From positions 181,990-245,989 of the forward strand of contig JAVTVY010048055.1 in the NCBI GenBank assembly GCA_036873755.1: DNA of 64,000 nt. The letters run 5' to 3'. The notes below the pieces were generated by a model. That model searched no databases and was not told where the DNA came from. It saw only the letters and a program-made list of their open reading frames with translations. The DNA is from Hanleya hanleyi (taxonomy: Eukaryota; Mollusca; Polyplacophora; Lepidopleurida; Hanleyidae). Numbering within the stretch: the first letter of the stretch is position 1; each line of letters begins with the position of its first letter. A program made the translations under genes and the position numbers. This document shows positions 35,514-47,670 of this stretch, piece by piece.

Positions 35514-36237
35514 TCCATGTACATTGCAAATTTATCTCTTTATGGAAAATGTGGACATCCACACATACCCTGGGCTGCATGAATCTTTCAACAACATCTA
35601 TGGTTTCATTGTTCCATGTTTTTCACATCAATTTATTGCTTCGTTTTATGCGACTAATCATTTAAATTAGCCACTTCAATATTTCAAAAATGAAATATGG
35701 CTTCAAATGACATATTTGGTGAAATTTATTCTGTAAATGAAACTGGCATGTGATGGCATACTTCGATGTCCGGAAGGTCATGCGCAAATTGCAGGATTTG
35801 AGAGCCAATGCCTAGTTAATAAATCAAGATTAATTGACAGACCCATAATCTAATCTGCTAGCATGTGCACATAAAAAACAGACCTCTGCTCCGGGTAGTC
35901 TGACCCTGCCATGTATGTGCATGCTAGGAAATTGTGCATTTAATCTAATTTACTCATCAGTCAATGCATCTACATGTACATTCATGCAACTTTGGGATGG
36001 AATTATCCCATAGCATGCTATTTAGTTACATAATAAATTTCCATGGATATGTCATTTGAAGCCATGTTTCATTTTTGAAATATTAAAGTGGCTAATTTGA
36101 ATGATTAGGCGCATGAACGGAGCAATAAGTTGCTTTGAAAATCATGGCACAATGAAGCCATATATGTTGTCGAAAGATCCATGCAGTTCAGGGTATGTGT
36201 GGATGTCCACATTTTCCATAAATTACAATGCATGGGT
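35514..36237. mobile_element. Fold-back element with long inverted arms (about 720 bp)
   Basis: The left arm (about 35514-35760, with TGGAAAATGTGGACATCCAC and GCCACTTCAATATTTCAAAA) is repeated inverted at about 35995-36237 (GTGGATGTCCACATTTTCCA, TTTGAAATATTAAAGTGGC). Arms of about 230 bases surround about 235 bases of unique centre. It has no coding capacity. It is a MITE or fold-back element. Confidence 0.85.
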
Positions 36238-36284
36238 TCAAATGGTTCGACGCGAACCGACATCATGGGGATGTTAATCTCCCG

Positions 36285-36360
36285 GCCCCCTAGTCCTAGC
36301 TGGAGTCGAACCCGTATTGCGCGCTCCAGAAGCGGGCATGTTATCCACTGCACCAGGAGT
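36285..36360 (-). repeat. tRNA-like segment, probably a SINE head
   Basis: The minus strand has TGGTGCAGTGGATAAC (36340-36355), a good Pol III A box, and GGGTTCGACTCC (36302-36313), a good B box, at tRNA spacing. An anticodon-like stem-loop with CTG lies between. The T and acceptor stems pair poorly, and no CCA-adjacent acceptor is clear. I read it as a tRNA-derived SINE head or pseudo-tRNA, not a functional gene. It directly abuts the fold-back element at 35514-36237. Confidence 0.6.
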
Positions 36361-36479
36361 CAGCCCATACTAGGCAAGGTTGAAAATACCCTAATATACC
36401 TACCAGAAGGCAGGTTTATATACCGCTATGGTGTATGCCCATTCCGGCGCAGTGGACAATGTTTAACCTAATGGGAAAC

Positions 36480-37100
36480 CCACTCATGGACATTTGCGGT
36501 ATGGAGTGTGGCCCCTTGTTTTCTTCATCTCGAGCTGTAGAACACAATGGAAGAGATCTCGAGGCCATGCGTTGAATTGTTTGAAAAGTTACTGTGCGCA
36601 TACACACTGGGCAAGTAGCGCTGGGGTGGACGTTTTGGGGTCTAGGTGGACCCATATTGGTCCGATTGGGTTGTATGAGGTGTCATCGTGAAGCATTCGT
36701 GGGGGACCATCAGACTGGACTAGCGTGTCGTCCGTTTTCAACATTCTGCGCATGTGGAGACAGGGAATTGTGGAAAAAGGGCATTGGAACTGACGTTTTG
36801 GTGTCGAGGTGGACCTATAATGGTACTATTGGGTTGTGTGAGGTATCAATGTGAAGATCTGGTGGAGAAGCGTCCAACTGGATGGGTGAGGGGTGGGAAT
36901 ATCGTCTATCTGCGCATGCGCAGTAGAAAAAAGGTATTTGAATGGACGTTTTGAGGTCGAAATGGACCCATAGTGGTCCGATTTGTCCGTATGAGGCCTT
37001 ATTTTGAAGTTCTCTTCGGGTAGCGTCGGATTGGACTGGTGGCTAGTCCGGTTTCATCATTCTCTGCATGCGCAGTCTGGCCGTAGTATAGAAAGCAGGC
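36480..37100. repeat. Tandem repeat of about 160 bp, three to four diverged units
   Basis: GGACGTTTTG-GGTC is found near 36628, 36791 and 36944, each followed by GGTGGACCCATA-TGGTCCGAT and preceded by CTGCGCATGCGCAGT-like palindromes. It is noncoding. Confidence 0.75.
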
Positions 37101-37109
37101 ATTTTAAGG

Positions 37110-37480
37110 GCCTGTTGAGTGATTGATTCACCATTCTTGGTTCTAATAGGCCGTGTATGGTGTCAAATAGACCAGGACTTGAGGGATGTCCCTGTCATCT
37201 GTGACGTCATTGGTGACGTCAACAGTAGGAGTAGTAGCGAAAGCGGGCGTTCTAGGGGTGCGTGGGGTGTGTTTCAGCGATTGAGGGACCATTCTTGGTC
37301 CGAATGCGTCGTGTGAGGTGTCAAAGCAAAGCCCTTGGTGTGCAGCCCACGACTTGAGGGATGTCCACGTCATCAGTAGGAGTAGTAGCCAAAGTGGGTA
37401 TTTTTGGCGTGTGAAGGAGGTGTTTGGGGTAGAGATGGACCATCCGTGGTCCACATGGACCATGTGGAATGTCTTGTAGC
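37110..37480. repeat. Diverged tandem repeat of about 185 bp with TGACGTCA-like motifs
   Basis: Two units share GACTTGAGGGATGTCC, GTAGGAGTAGTAGC-AAAG and ACCATTCTTGGTC. The first contains two near-CRE sites around TGTGACGTCATTGGTGACGTC. It is related in style to the preceding array. Confidence 0.65.
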
Positions 37481-37540
37481 TCTCTGCATGTAGACGACGA
37501 ATGGTATGGTTTTTGTTGGGAGTCGCATCGTGCTACTTTC

Positions 37541-37775
37541 GGGAAATACAGAAACTAACTTTGGGACGAGTTGAAAATACAGAAATTAATTTCGGGACGT
37601 ACAGAAACTAGTTTCGGGACGGGTTGAAATTAATTTCGCAACGTACAGAAATTAATTTCGGGACGAACTGATATTAATTTCGGGACGTACAGAAATTATT
37701 TTCGGGACGTACAAAAATTAATTTCGGGACGAACAGAAATTAGTTTCGGGACGTACAAAAATTTATTTCGGGTTG
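37541..37775. repeat. 22-bp minisatellite, about ten units
   Basis: The unit is about ACAGAAATTAATTTCGGGAC. Later copies are exactly 22 bases apart (37604, 37626, 37648, 37670). The array is followed at 37776-37850 by small inverted repeats of GAGTGAAAATCTCACTC type. Confidence 0.9.
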
Positions 37776-37859
37776 AGTGAAAATCTCACTCAAGTATTGA
37801 GTGGGATGAATTTCCACTCTTACTTGAGTGAAATTTCACTCAACTTTTTTTAGAGAGTA

Positions 37860-38930
37860 CAAAGTCACGGAGTAGCAGCTCTCATTTTTGTCGTTCCGGG
37901 GATGGGAGCAAACAACCGACAAGGAAGGTGGGGAGGGGGAAGTGTCCCTCAGGCAGAGTTAAGTGAGTATGTTCAATAAATATAAGGAAATTAGTTTGTC
38001 GGGGGGAGGGAGGTTGGGGTGTCAATCTGATTAAAACTAAGTCTAGAAAATGACACCCATCTTACCTGTCGCTGATCTAAGCTATTCCTTCTTTCATAAT
38101 GAAAAAATACTAGGATTCAATCTATAAAAGAAAAAGCAAGTTTTAATTCGTTAGTGTTAAAGTTACGGTATTTCATCATTTTTTATGAATGATAGGTCGT
38201 GCCTTACGGTAAACTAAGGTCGACTTTTCCCCACTTTTCTACAACTAGTTCATTATCAATATAGGATGATTCTGGAGTTATAGAATCGGTTTTTGGATCT
38301 GTGTTTAATGAGACTGATGCATACCCGGTAATGTAATATAGTGCATTCATTTTTTACTGGAATACCGAAATGATATAGGCCTCTAGAGGCCTAATTAATA
38401 AATAATAATTGACCACGCGTTGTTGGCCCGTCAGACGTAAAACAGCGCGATCGTGATTCTTTATTGTAAAATATTTTCGCATGGTAAGAATAGGAAGAAG
38501 ATATCTCAGCACCTGTAGTCGATAATTCAGAGCAAAGAGACAGAAATATAAAATAGGCCAATATAATAGTGATCACAATCATTATTGGAAAGATTGTAAA
38601 CATGTTTAAATTATGATTCTTTTGGAAAAAAATCTGATTCCATTTACTTATTAAATTTAGGCTCTCCTCTGAACACATACTGTTTATTGACTTACTGGCA
38701 GTCAGAATTGTAATGTTTGTGTTTGATATTTTGCAAACTGTTACATGAAGTCGCCAAATTTATCTCAAGTGTACATGTACACACTGTATAAGCAGAACCG
38801 GCTTTGCTCCAGCTTCAGCAAAATGAGGGGAGGTAACCAGATATACTCAAAGTGCATATTGGAGCTCTCGTATGATATATGGAAATTTAGGTCGACCTCA
38901 AGAGTTACGATGCGAATTTGAAGTGGCACA
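37860..38930. other. Unique AT-rich stretch left of the large palindrome
   Basis: No supported gene. A 95-codon minus-strand frame at 38391-38678 has one hydrophobic segment but no other coding support. Confidence 0.4.
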
Positions 38931-39623
38931 CTGATTAAGGCAACAGTACTGGCCAGCCTACATTCACGAGCAGGCACGTTCAACAGCAGGACCGTATTCA
39001 CCAGCAGGACCGGAAAGATCTCCACGATGTATGGACGATAATTCTGTCCAGCTGCTTGCGGCAGCAACAATGTAACAAGATATACTACTAGACTGTTCTT
39101 CGTCCGTCAGATGTTTCTCTCTGGTGTCATATTCTGCACGTACACCAACCTATCTCTACGAGTGTCCAGCCACCCAGAAATTACAACTCTGTCGTCAATC
39201 ATTTTCATTCTTAGCGTCGATTTCTTTTTATTTTTCTTGTTACCATTGGTGTTGAATACTTCGCCTGCTGGTGCCTGTCTTATTTTGGGGGTTAATTTAA
39301 TGGTGGGGGGGGGGGGGGTATTAGCATTAATTTACTGGGAATGTTTATATTAGTTGTCTTTGTTTGGAAGAGGATGCGGGGGGGGGGTATATATATTTCT
39401 TTTCTTTTAGCATTCCGCAAATAGATGGAATATGACATGTAAGGTGTTAGCCATTTCATGTACATCTCTTGTATATACATAATTTTTGCCACCCAGCTGG
39501 GCCTACGTGGGCATTGTAAAGGTAGTATTGTAAAATCGTAGCCAGAACAACGAATAAATGCCCAATGGTTGGTTCCAGGGCTTAAAAAAAAACAAAAAAA
39601 AACAATTCAGAAAAAAATTAGAA

Positions 39624-39705
39624 AGTGTTGTTTCACCACTTTTAAGTGTTAAATGCAACATATTAAGCTGTTGCATCCAACACTTAAAAGTGGTGAAGCA
39701 ACACT
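39624..39705. mobile_element. 82-bp hairpin inserted in the left palindrome arm
   Basis: AGTGTTG-TTCACCACTTTTAAG and its complement form arms of 36 bases (33 matching) around an 8-base loop. It is absent from the right arm, so it entered after the palindrome formed. Confidence 0.75.
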
Positions 39706-41479
39706 TTATAAATGTTTTCTCTCCTCCAACCCTCTAAATGTAACATTTGCGTTTTAAGGTGTACTGTTGTGCTATAGATTCAGTTAAAAACATTTCTAAT
39801 TATCAAATTTCAATTAAAAAGGTAATCTTAAATGATATTCACAAAGGCTTTCATGTTTAAAATAATTTCCAGCTATCCAGTTCTGCAAATAATTTATTGA
39901 TGATATCATATCTTACTATATTTCATATCTAGTTAATGAGAAATAACTTTTTATCTGCCTGGATATTTTGAAAAAAAAAAAATCTGGTTCTAAGATTTGT
40001 CACAAGTAAGATACTGCGAATTGACAATGTTCACAACGTGTTTTGGAAATTGCGATTCAGATGTCGATTGCACAATAATAGTATCAAAAAAGCCAGAATT
40101 GAATACGTGTGTAGTTTTCTCCGCCATTATTTTTTAAATTCGATATATTTGAACGTTTAAAAAAACAAGAAACAACACGTTTTTCAACGCAGGATAGGCT
40201 AAATAATATTCCTTGGTCGTAAGATTATGGTTATAATAAGGATATTCGAAACTGGATTTTTGATTGGAAAACAAATGGTTGATTATAGGCCGGTTGGGGG
40301 GGGGGAGGGAGGGTCAATATGGTCCCCTATCAAACTTTGTGTCCTAGCTATTTCTGCCAAATACTTGAGAGCTGACACTCCATGACTTTGTAGCATACCA
40401 TATTAAGGTCATTTTGGTCCTATTTGCATGAACCTCCGAGCAGAGGATCATGGGTAAATTCAAAATTGTGACCGTGTGGGGTGACAGGGAAGTGATGTTT
40501 TGTCATTTTTGTTCAAAAGTTTTGCTCTTCTGTGAGGAAAAGTGAGCAAAAACGATTTTATTTCACATCTATCATATGACTATTAATTACTAATTTATCT
40601 TGCAGCTTTTGCCGAGAAATGGCAAAGATAAAATAAATCGGAAAATCTGACAGAAAAATCGACAAAAAAATGAAAATGACGTCACTGTGATGTCATCACA
40701 TCGGCCATCTTGGATATTTTTGCATCTCTGATAGAGCTTGACCCAAGCGTATAGTGTGGTAAGTTTCAGCCCCTAGCTCAAGGGGTAAGGAAAATATTTA
40801 AGAGAGCAGGGAGTCAGCCCCTCCCCAAGGCATTGACAGGTCCCCAAATCCCAAGGCCAGATAGGGTTAATAGACCATTTGCCAGTTCTACTATCGTTAC
40901 AGAGCAATGCCGGGTATATTCATTGTGTAGCAGATATGTACAAGTGACTGTTTCACACCCTTTTCCAAATTTCGAAATAAATATAATATATAGTTCTCCT
41001 CGTACCCCGTTTTCTTTATAGTACAGACTTCATTCGTTCTTTAATTTAACTGTGTGCCTTTTGACAACATACCCGACATTTAATCCCGAATTAAACTGCA
41101 GCACCCATACCTCGTCCTCCGCGAGAGCCTTTAAAATATGCAATCCTTTTTCTATTTTTGAAGAGAGATTCCTCTTTCAATCATATCGTATGTTTCAACG
41201 AACTGGGATGCAAATTGAATTTATCTGAAATTTTGATGCATGCGACTTATGTAAATAAAGTTTTATCACATGAAAAAAAACCGTACATAATTATTTAACA
41301 TTGTTACCGGTCATAAATTTGAAAAAAAGCAAAAACATTATTACCCTACCCATACTGTATGTATATCTTTCACTTCAGTATAAATAAAATGTACATGAAG
41401 GTCATTCAAAATGGTTATTAATCCACGAAAAAAGGCTGAATAGCGCGATCAGGGACATTTCTCTATCATTTCAATATAC

Positions 41480-42145
41480 AATTCACCAGGAAGACCGTTG
41501 TCCATCACCTTACAGGTGAACATTCAACAGGAGGACCGTTATCCATCACCTTACAGGTGAACATTCAACAGGAGGACCGTTATCCATCACCTTACAGGTG
41601 AACATTCAACAGGAGGACCGTTGTCCATCACCTTACAGGTGAACATTCAACAGGAGGACCGTTATCCATCATCTTACAGGTGAACATTCAACAGGAGGAC
41701 CGTTATCCATCACCTTACAGGTGAACATTCAACAGGAAGACCGTTGTCCATCACCTTACAGGTGAACATTCAACAGGAGGACCGTTATCCATCACATTAC
41801 AGGTGAACATTCACCAGGAGGACCGTTATCCATCACTTCAATATACATATCAGGCGAACATTCAACAGGAGGACCGTTATCCATCACTTCAATATACATA
41901 TCAGGCGAACATTCAACAGGAGGACCGTTATCCATCACCTCAGTATACCTATAAGGTGAACATTCAACAGGAGGACCGTTATCTACCACCTTAGTATACA
42001 CATCAGGTGAACATTCAACAGGAGTACCGTTATCTATCACCTCAGTATACATATCAGGTGATCATTCAACAGGAGGACCATTATGTGTCACCTCGGTATA
42101 CCTTTTAGGTGAACATTCAACAGGAGAACCGTTATCTATCAAGAA
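41480..42145. repeat. Minisatellite core, left orientation (41- and 51-bp units)
   Basis: Units read GGTGAACATTCAACAGGAGG, then ACCGTTATCCATCACC. The period is 41 bases in 41.5-41.8 kb and about 51 bases from 41.82 kb, where CTTCAATATACATATCAGG is added. The orientation reverses at about 42145. The 17-residue repeats of the minus-strand frame (41792-42052) result from the 51-base unit. Confidence 0.95.
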
Positions 42146-44560
42146 CGGCCCTCCTGGTGAATGTTCACGTTATCGGCATATCGAAATGATAGAGAATGGT
42201 CTCCCTGGTGAATGTTCACAGGTATCTTCAGGTAATAGAGAACAGGTATATCTAAGTAATAGGAACGGTCTTCCTGATGAATGTTCACTTTATATGTTTA
42301 TTGGGGTAATAGAGGACGGTCTTCCTGATGAATGTTCACTTTATATGTTCATTGGGGTAATAGAGAACGGTCTTCCTGATGAATGTTCACCTTGTAGGTA
42401 CATTGAAGTGAAAGATGTAATGTGATGGATAACGGTCCTCCTGTTGAATGTTCACCTGTAAGGTGAGAGATAACGGTCCTCCTGTTGAATGTTCACCTGT
42501 AAGGTGATGGATAACGGTCCTCCTGTTGAATGTTCACCTGTAAGGTGACGGACAACGGTCTTCCTGTTGAATGTTCACCTGTAAGGTGAAGGACAACGGT
42601 CCTCCTGTTGAATGTTCATCTTATATGTAAATTACGAGGATGGATAACGGTCCTCCTGTTGAATGTTCACCTTATAGGTAAATTATGATGATGGTCAACG
42701 GTCCTCCTGTTGAATGTTCATGTTATAGGTAAATTACGATGATGGATAACGGTCCTCCTGTTGAATGTTCATCTTAAAGGTAAATTACGACAATGGTTAA
42801 CGGTCCTCCTGTTGAATGTTCATCTTATAGGTAAATTACGATAATGGTTAACGGTCCTCCTGTTGAATGTTCATCTTATATGTAAATTACGAGGATGGAT
42901 AACGGTCCTCCTGTTGAATGTTCACCTTATAGGTAAATTACGATGATGGTCAACGGTCCTCCTGTTGAATGTTCATGTTATAGGTAAATTACGACGATGG
43001 ATAACGGTCCTCCTGTTGAATGTTCATCTTATATGTAAATTACGAGGATGGATAACGGTCCTCCTGTTGAATGTTCACCTTATAGGTAAATTATGATGAT
43101 GGTCAACGGTCCTCCTGTTGAATGTTCATGTTATAGGTAAATTACGATGATGGATAACGGTCCTCCTGTTGAATGTTCATCTTAAAGGTAAATTACGACA
43201 ATGGTTAACGGTCCTCCTGTTGAATGTTCATCTTATAGGTAAATTACGATAATGGTTAACGGTCCTCCTGTTGAATGTTCATCTTATATGTAAATTACGA
43301 GGATGGATAACGGTCCTCCTGTTGAATGTTCACCTTATAGGTAAATTACGATGATGGTCAACGGTCCTCCTGTTGAATGTTCATGTTATAGGTAAATTAC
43401 GACGATGGATAACGGTCCTCCTGTTGAATGTTCATGTTATAGGTAAATTTCGAGGAGAGATAACGGTCTTCCTATTGAATGTTCATGTTATAGGTAAATT
43501 ACGATGATGGATAACGGTCCTCCTGTTGAATGTTCGCTTTAGCTGCACAATGAAGATATATAAAATCGCACGCCAAGGTGAATGCTCACTTTATATGTTT
43601 GCTGAAGTAATAGTGAACGGTCCTCCTGTTGAATGTTCACATTATAGGCCGGTATATTGAAGTTAGAGAGAACGGTCCTGCTGTTGAACGTTCACGTTAC
43701 GGGCATATTGAAGTGATAGAGAATGGTCTTATTGGTGATTGATCACTTTATAGGATCTTCAGGTAATAGATAACAGGTATATCGAAGTGAAAGGGAACGG
43801 TCCTCCTGGTGAATGTTCACTTTATATGTTTATTGAAGTAACAGTGAACGGTCCTCCTGTTGAATGTTCACCTTATAGGTAAATTACGATGATGGATAAC
43901 GGTCCTGCTGTTGAATGTTCATCTTATAGGTAAATTACGATGATGGATAACGGTCCTCCTGTTGAATGTTCATCTTATAGGTAAATTACGATGATGGATA
44001 ACGGTCCTCCTGTTGAATGTTTATCTTATAGGTAAATTACGAGGATGGATAACGGACCTCCAGGTGAATGTTCACCTTATAGATAAATTTAGGTGATGGA
44101 TAACGGTCCTCCTGGTGAATGTTCACCTTATGGGTAAATTTAGGTGATGGATAACGGTCTTCCTGGTGAATGTTCACCTTATGGGTAAATTTAGGTGATG
44201 GATAACGGTCCTCCTGGTGAATGTTCACCTTATGGGTAAATTTAGGTGATGGATAACGGTCTTCCTGGTGAATGTTCACCTTATGGGTAAATTTAGGTGA
44301 TGGATAACGGTCCTCCTGGTGAATGTTCACCTTATGGGTAAATTTAGGTGATGGATAACGGTCTGCCTGGTGAATGTTCATCTTCTAGGTATACATGTAT
44401 TAAAGGCATAGAGGAAGGTCTTCCTGGTGAATGTTCAACTTACAGCTATATTGAGGGGATAGGGGATGGGCCTCTGGTGAATGTTCATCATATATTGAGG
44501 GGATATAGTGGATAGGTCCCCCTCGTGAATGTTTACCTTGAATTGTATACTGAAATGATA
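42146..44560. repeat. Minisatellite core, right orientation (mostly 51-bp units, 408-bp higher-order repeat)
   Basis: Units read GGTCCTCCTGTTGAATGTTC, the complement of the left part. Most are 51 bases. The variant ending TATATGTAAATTACGAGG appears at 42613, 42868, 43021 and 43276, so an eight-unit, 408-base block is repeated. The 44.04-44.38 kb part is a homogeneous 51-base run that opens a 114-codon minus-strand frame with 17-residue repeats. I do not take this as a gene. Confidence 0.95.
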
Positions 44561-46809
44561 CAAAAATTTCCCTGATCGCACTATTCCGATCGCGCTATTC
44601 AACCTCTTTTTCGTGGATTAATAACCATTTTGAATGACCTTCATATACATTTTATTTATACTCAAGGGAAAAATATATATTCACTATGGGAAGGGTAATA
44701 ACTTTTCTTTCAAATATATGACCGGTGACAATGTCATATAATGTAGGACTTCTTATTTCATGTGATGAAACTACATTCACATGAATCGCATACATTAAAA
44801 TTTTAGATAAATTCAATTTGCATTCCAGTTCGTTGAAACATACGTATTCCAAAGGCTCTCGCGGGGGTATGGGTACTGCAAAGTACTCATGCAATTCCGA
44901 TTAAATATCGGGTATGTTGTCAAAAGGCACAGAGTTATAATAAAGGGCGAATAAAAAGTATATTTTGCAGTGTGTTCGTACTATAAATTGAACGGAGTGC
45001 AAGGAGAACTATATATTATATTTAGTTCGAAATTTGGAAAAGGGTGTGAAACAGTCCCATGTACATTTTGTGCATATCCGCTACGCAATGAATACACCCG
45101 GATTGCTCTGTGAAGATAGCAGAACGGGCAAATGGCCTATTAACACTATCTGGCCTGGGGATTTGGGGACCTGCTTCTCTCCTCCTTAAATATTTTCCTT
45201 ATCCCTTGAGCTAGGGGCTGAAACTTACCACACTATATACCCTTGGGTCAAGCTCTATCAGAAAGGTAAAAATATCCAAGATAGCCAATGTGATGACGTC
45301 CCAGTGACGTCATTTTAAAAAAGATAATAATTTTTTGGTCGATTTTCCGGTCACATTTTCCGATGTATTTTACCTTTGCCATTTCTCGGCAATAGCTGCA
45401 AGATAAATTAGTAAGTAATAGTCTGATGTGAAATAAAATAGTTTTTGTCCACTTTTCCTCACAGAAAAGCAGAAATTTTGAACAAAAATGACGAAAACAT
45501 CACTTTCCTGTTAGACTGTTAGATACGGTCGCCATTTTAAATTTACCCATAATCAGAAGCTCGGAGGGTCATGCAAATAGGATCAAAATGACTCCAATAT
45601 TGTATGCTACAAAGTCATGGAGTGTCGGCTTTCAAGTATTTGGCGTTTCGGAAATAGGACAGAAAGTTTGGTATAGAGGAACATAATGCTCCTCCCCCCC
45701 CCCCAAACCGGCCTATAATCAACCATTTTTTCCAATCATAAATTGCATTTCGACTTTCCTTATTATAGCCGTAATCTTACGACCAAGGGCTATTATTTAG
45801 CCTGTCATGTTTTGGAAAAATGTTATTACTGATTTTTTTTTAAAGTCCGGCTGTTTTAATGCTATTACTGTGCAATCAACATCTGAACGAAATTTTCAAA
45901 CACGTTGTGAACATTGTCAATTCGCAGCATCTTAATTGTGAAAAAATAACTTAGGACCAGAACTATTTTTTTTTTCTCAAAATATCCGGGTAGACAGAAT
46001 GTTATTTCTGATTAACTAGATCTGAAATATGGTAAGATATATGATCAATAAATTATTTGCGGAACTGTATAGCTGGAACATGGGAAATTATTAAAGCCTT
46101 TGTGAACATCATTTAAGATTATTTTTTGTCAAAATTGAAATTTGACAGTTAGAAATCTTTTTAACTGAATCTATAGCCCAACAATCTGCATAACACATGT
46201 ACAAATTTCAGAATATTTGTTTATTTCAAGACATTTTTACGTTTAGAGAAACAACATGTTCCCGCTCCAATCTTCAAAAAAGTTTCTGTACGTTTCCCAT
46301 TGAATGCTGATGACCAATGCAGACTTTTTCTTCTTAATTGAGTAATTATTTAATGGCTACCGGTACTTATATTTTGAATTATGACCAATTTTCCTAAATA
46401 TAGAAAAAATTAAGGTAAGAGTTAGGCTAATGTTATGTGTACGATATGGTCTACAAACACTAGCTTTCATCATTTGTAAAGTTGGTTATTTTTTTTAGTC
46501 TAAAATCAGTTATTTGTGCCACCTATACATACGTATGTAATTTCATCCTATAATATGCTTGTTCACTCTCATGTATAACCTACTTAAACTGACGGGCGAT
46601 GCTGTTAAAACATCAGAAATACCTTTATTGCATGGACCATGGAGCATAGTAGGCTCCATGATTGGACCTACAAAATTTTGGATTTGGATTAATACTGCCA
46701 CAATCGTGGAGATCTTCCCAGCCCCGCTGGTGAATACGGCCCTGCTGGTGAATGTGCCTGCTCGTGAATCATGTGAATATACGCTGGCCAGTACTGTTGC
46801 CATAGCCCG

Positions 46810-47670
46810 TTAAACAGAAACAGACACAGCTGAAGGTGACAGCTAAACACGCCTCACGATAGGACGAACTCCCTGCATATATCCTACGCTGGAGTACATA
46901 ATGTGCGCATTATTGCGCAGTACGCGGCTACGTCACAACCGGGTCCCCTCGTGAATATTGGGTCTCCTCTTGAACGGGCTCCTCTTGAATGTTGGCTGGC
47001 AGCTGCCACTCGATTAAGGTGGAGATGCCCAGCCTTGCGTCAGATTCTGGCCCTACCGCTTTCAGTCGTGTGCAACCAAATTTACCCACAGGCACAAAAG
47101 AGCTACAGGACAGGGGGCATAACTCTTGATCTCAGATTATGCGTATTTCATAGACTTTCCAAGTCAATATTTATCTTTCTGGTGAGGGGTAAATAAATTT
47201 TCCATTAGTAATACACGGACGAGTGCCAACTGGTGTTTATCTCGGAAATTTGAAACCGATTTCCGAGGTCTTTATTTCGATTCGGACATGCAGAATCGAA
47301 TATTTATTACGAAATTCTATTAAATTAGCTAAAATATGTTGGTGTATGCCTTCCACATTGATCAAAACAATTTTTGAATGGGGCGTCACATCTCAGCTGG
47401 TGAATGCGAACATTATTGTAAACTGCGGGAAAGTAAACATTTCGCGCGCACTCACTATTGTTATCACCGCCAGCCGACAACGTCACAGCGCTGCAGGTGT
47501 TCCCCGGTGTTTATCGGGAATTCAACACCACTTTCGGTACAATGCTATAACATTGAGACGGACTGGAGTTATGTTCGAATATAAGTTACCCTGTCCCTGC
47601 GAGTCTGATACTGAATTTTATCCTGTTTCCTGGCGAAAATGCCACACGACCGCGAAGCAGAGCAGAGACA
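46810..47670. other. No supported gene; flank of palindrome
   Basis: A 171-codon plus-strand frame (47223-47738) crosses into the 952-bp duplicated unit. Its end overlaps the repeat, it has no recognisable domain, and the homologous part of unit 2 is not in a matching long frame. I see no support for a gene. Confidence 0.4.

Larger units (their letters stand above)
38937..46803. repeat. Giant imperfect palindrome, 7.9 kb
   Basis: Many blocks on the left recur inverted on the right. GGCAACAGTACTGGCC...GATCTCCACGAT (38937-39030) pairs with ATCGTGGAGATCTTCC...GGCCAGTACTGTTGCC (46715-46803). About 39765-40200 pairs with 45840-46180, 40200-40600 with 45470-45800, 40720-41020 with 44980-45310, and 41050-41480 with 44560-44940. 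Arms are some 2.5 kb with many small differences, and the segment 39040-39760 matches poorly. The centre is the two-orientation minisatellite. Repeat-like phrases (CCTGCTGGTGAAT) also occur at both outer ends. It resembles a very large fold-back transposon, or an old inverted duplication, with a minisatellite core. Confidence 0.85.

Noticed and set aside
36285..36360. Functional tRNA gene
   Set aside because: A and B boxes are good, but the T and acceptor stems pair poorly; better read as a SINE head.
38765..39070. 101-codon minus-strand frame similar to a frame at 46559-46813
   Set aside because: The shared peptide is produced by the inverted-repeat DNA and its CCTGCTGGTGAAT motif, not by evident protein conservation.
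41792..42052. 86-codon minus-strand frame with 17-residue repeats
   Set aside because: It follows from the 51-bp minisatellite unit, which is a multiple of three.
44037..44381. 114-codon minus-strand frame with NIHQEDRYPSPKFTHKV repeats
   Set aside because: Same cause: a homogeneous run of 51-bp units inside the minisatellite.
41480..44560. CRISPR-like array
   Set aside because: Units are contiguous minisatellite monomers without unique spacers, in a eukaryotic genome.
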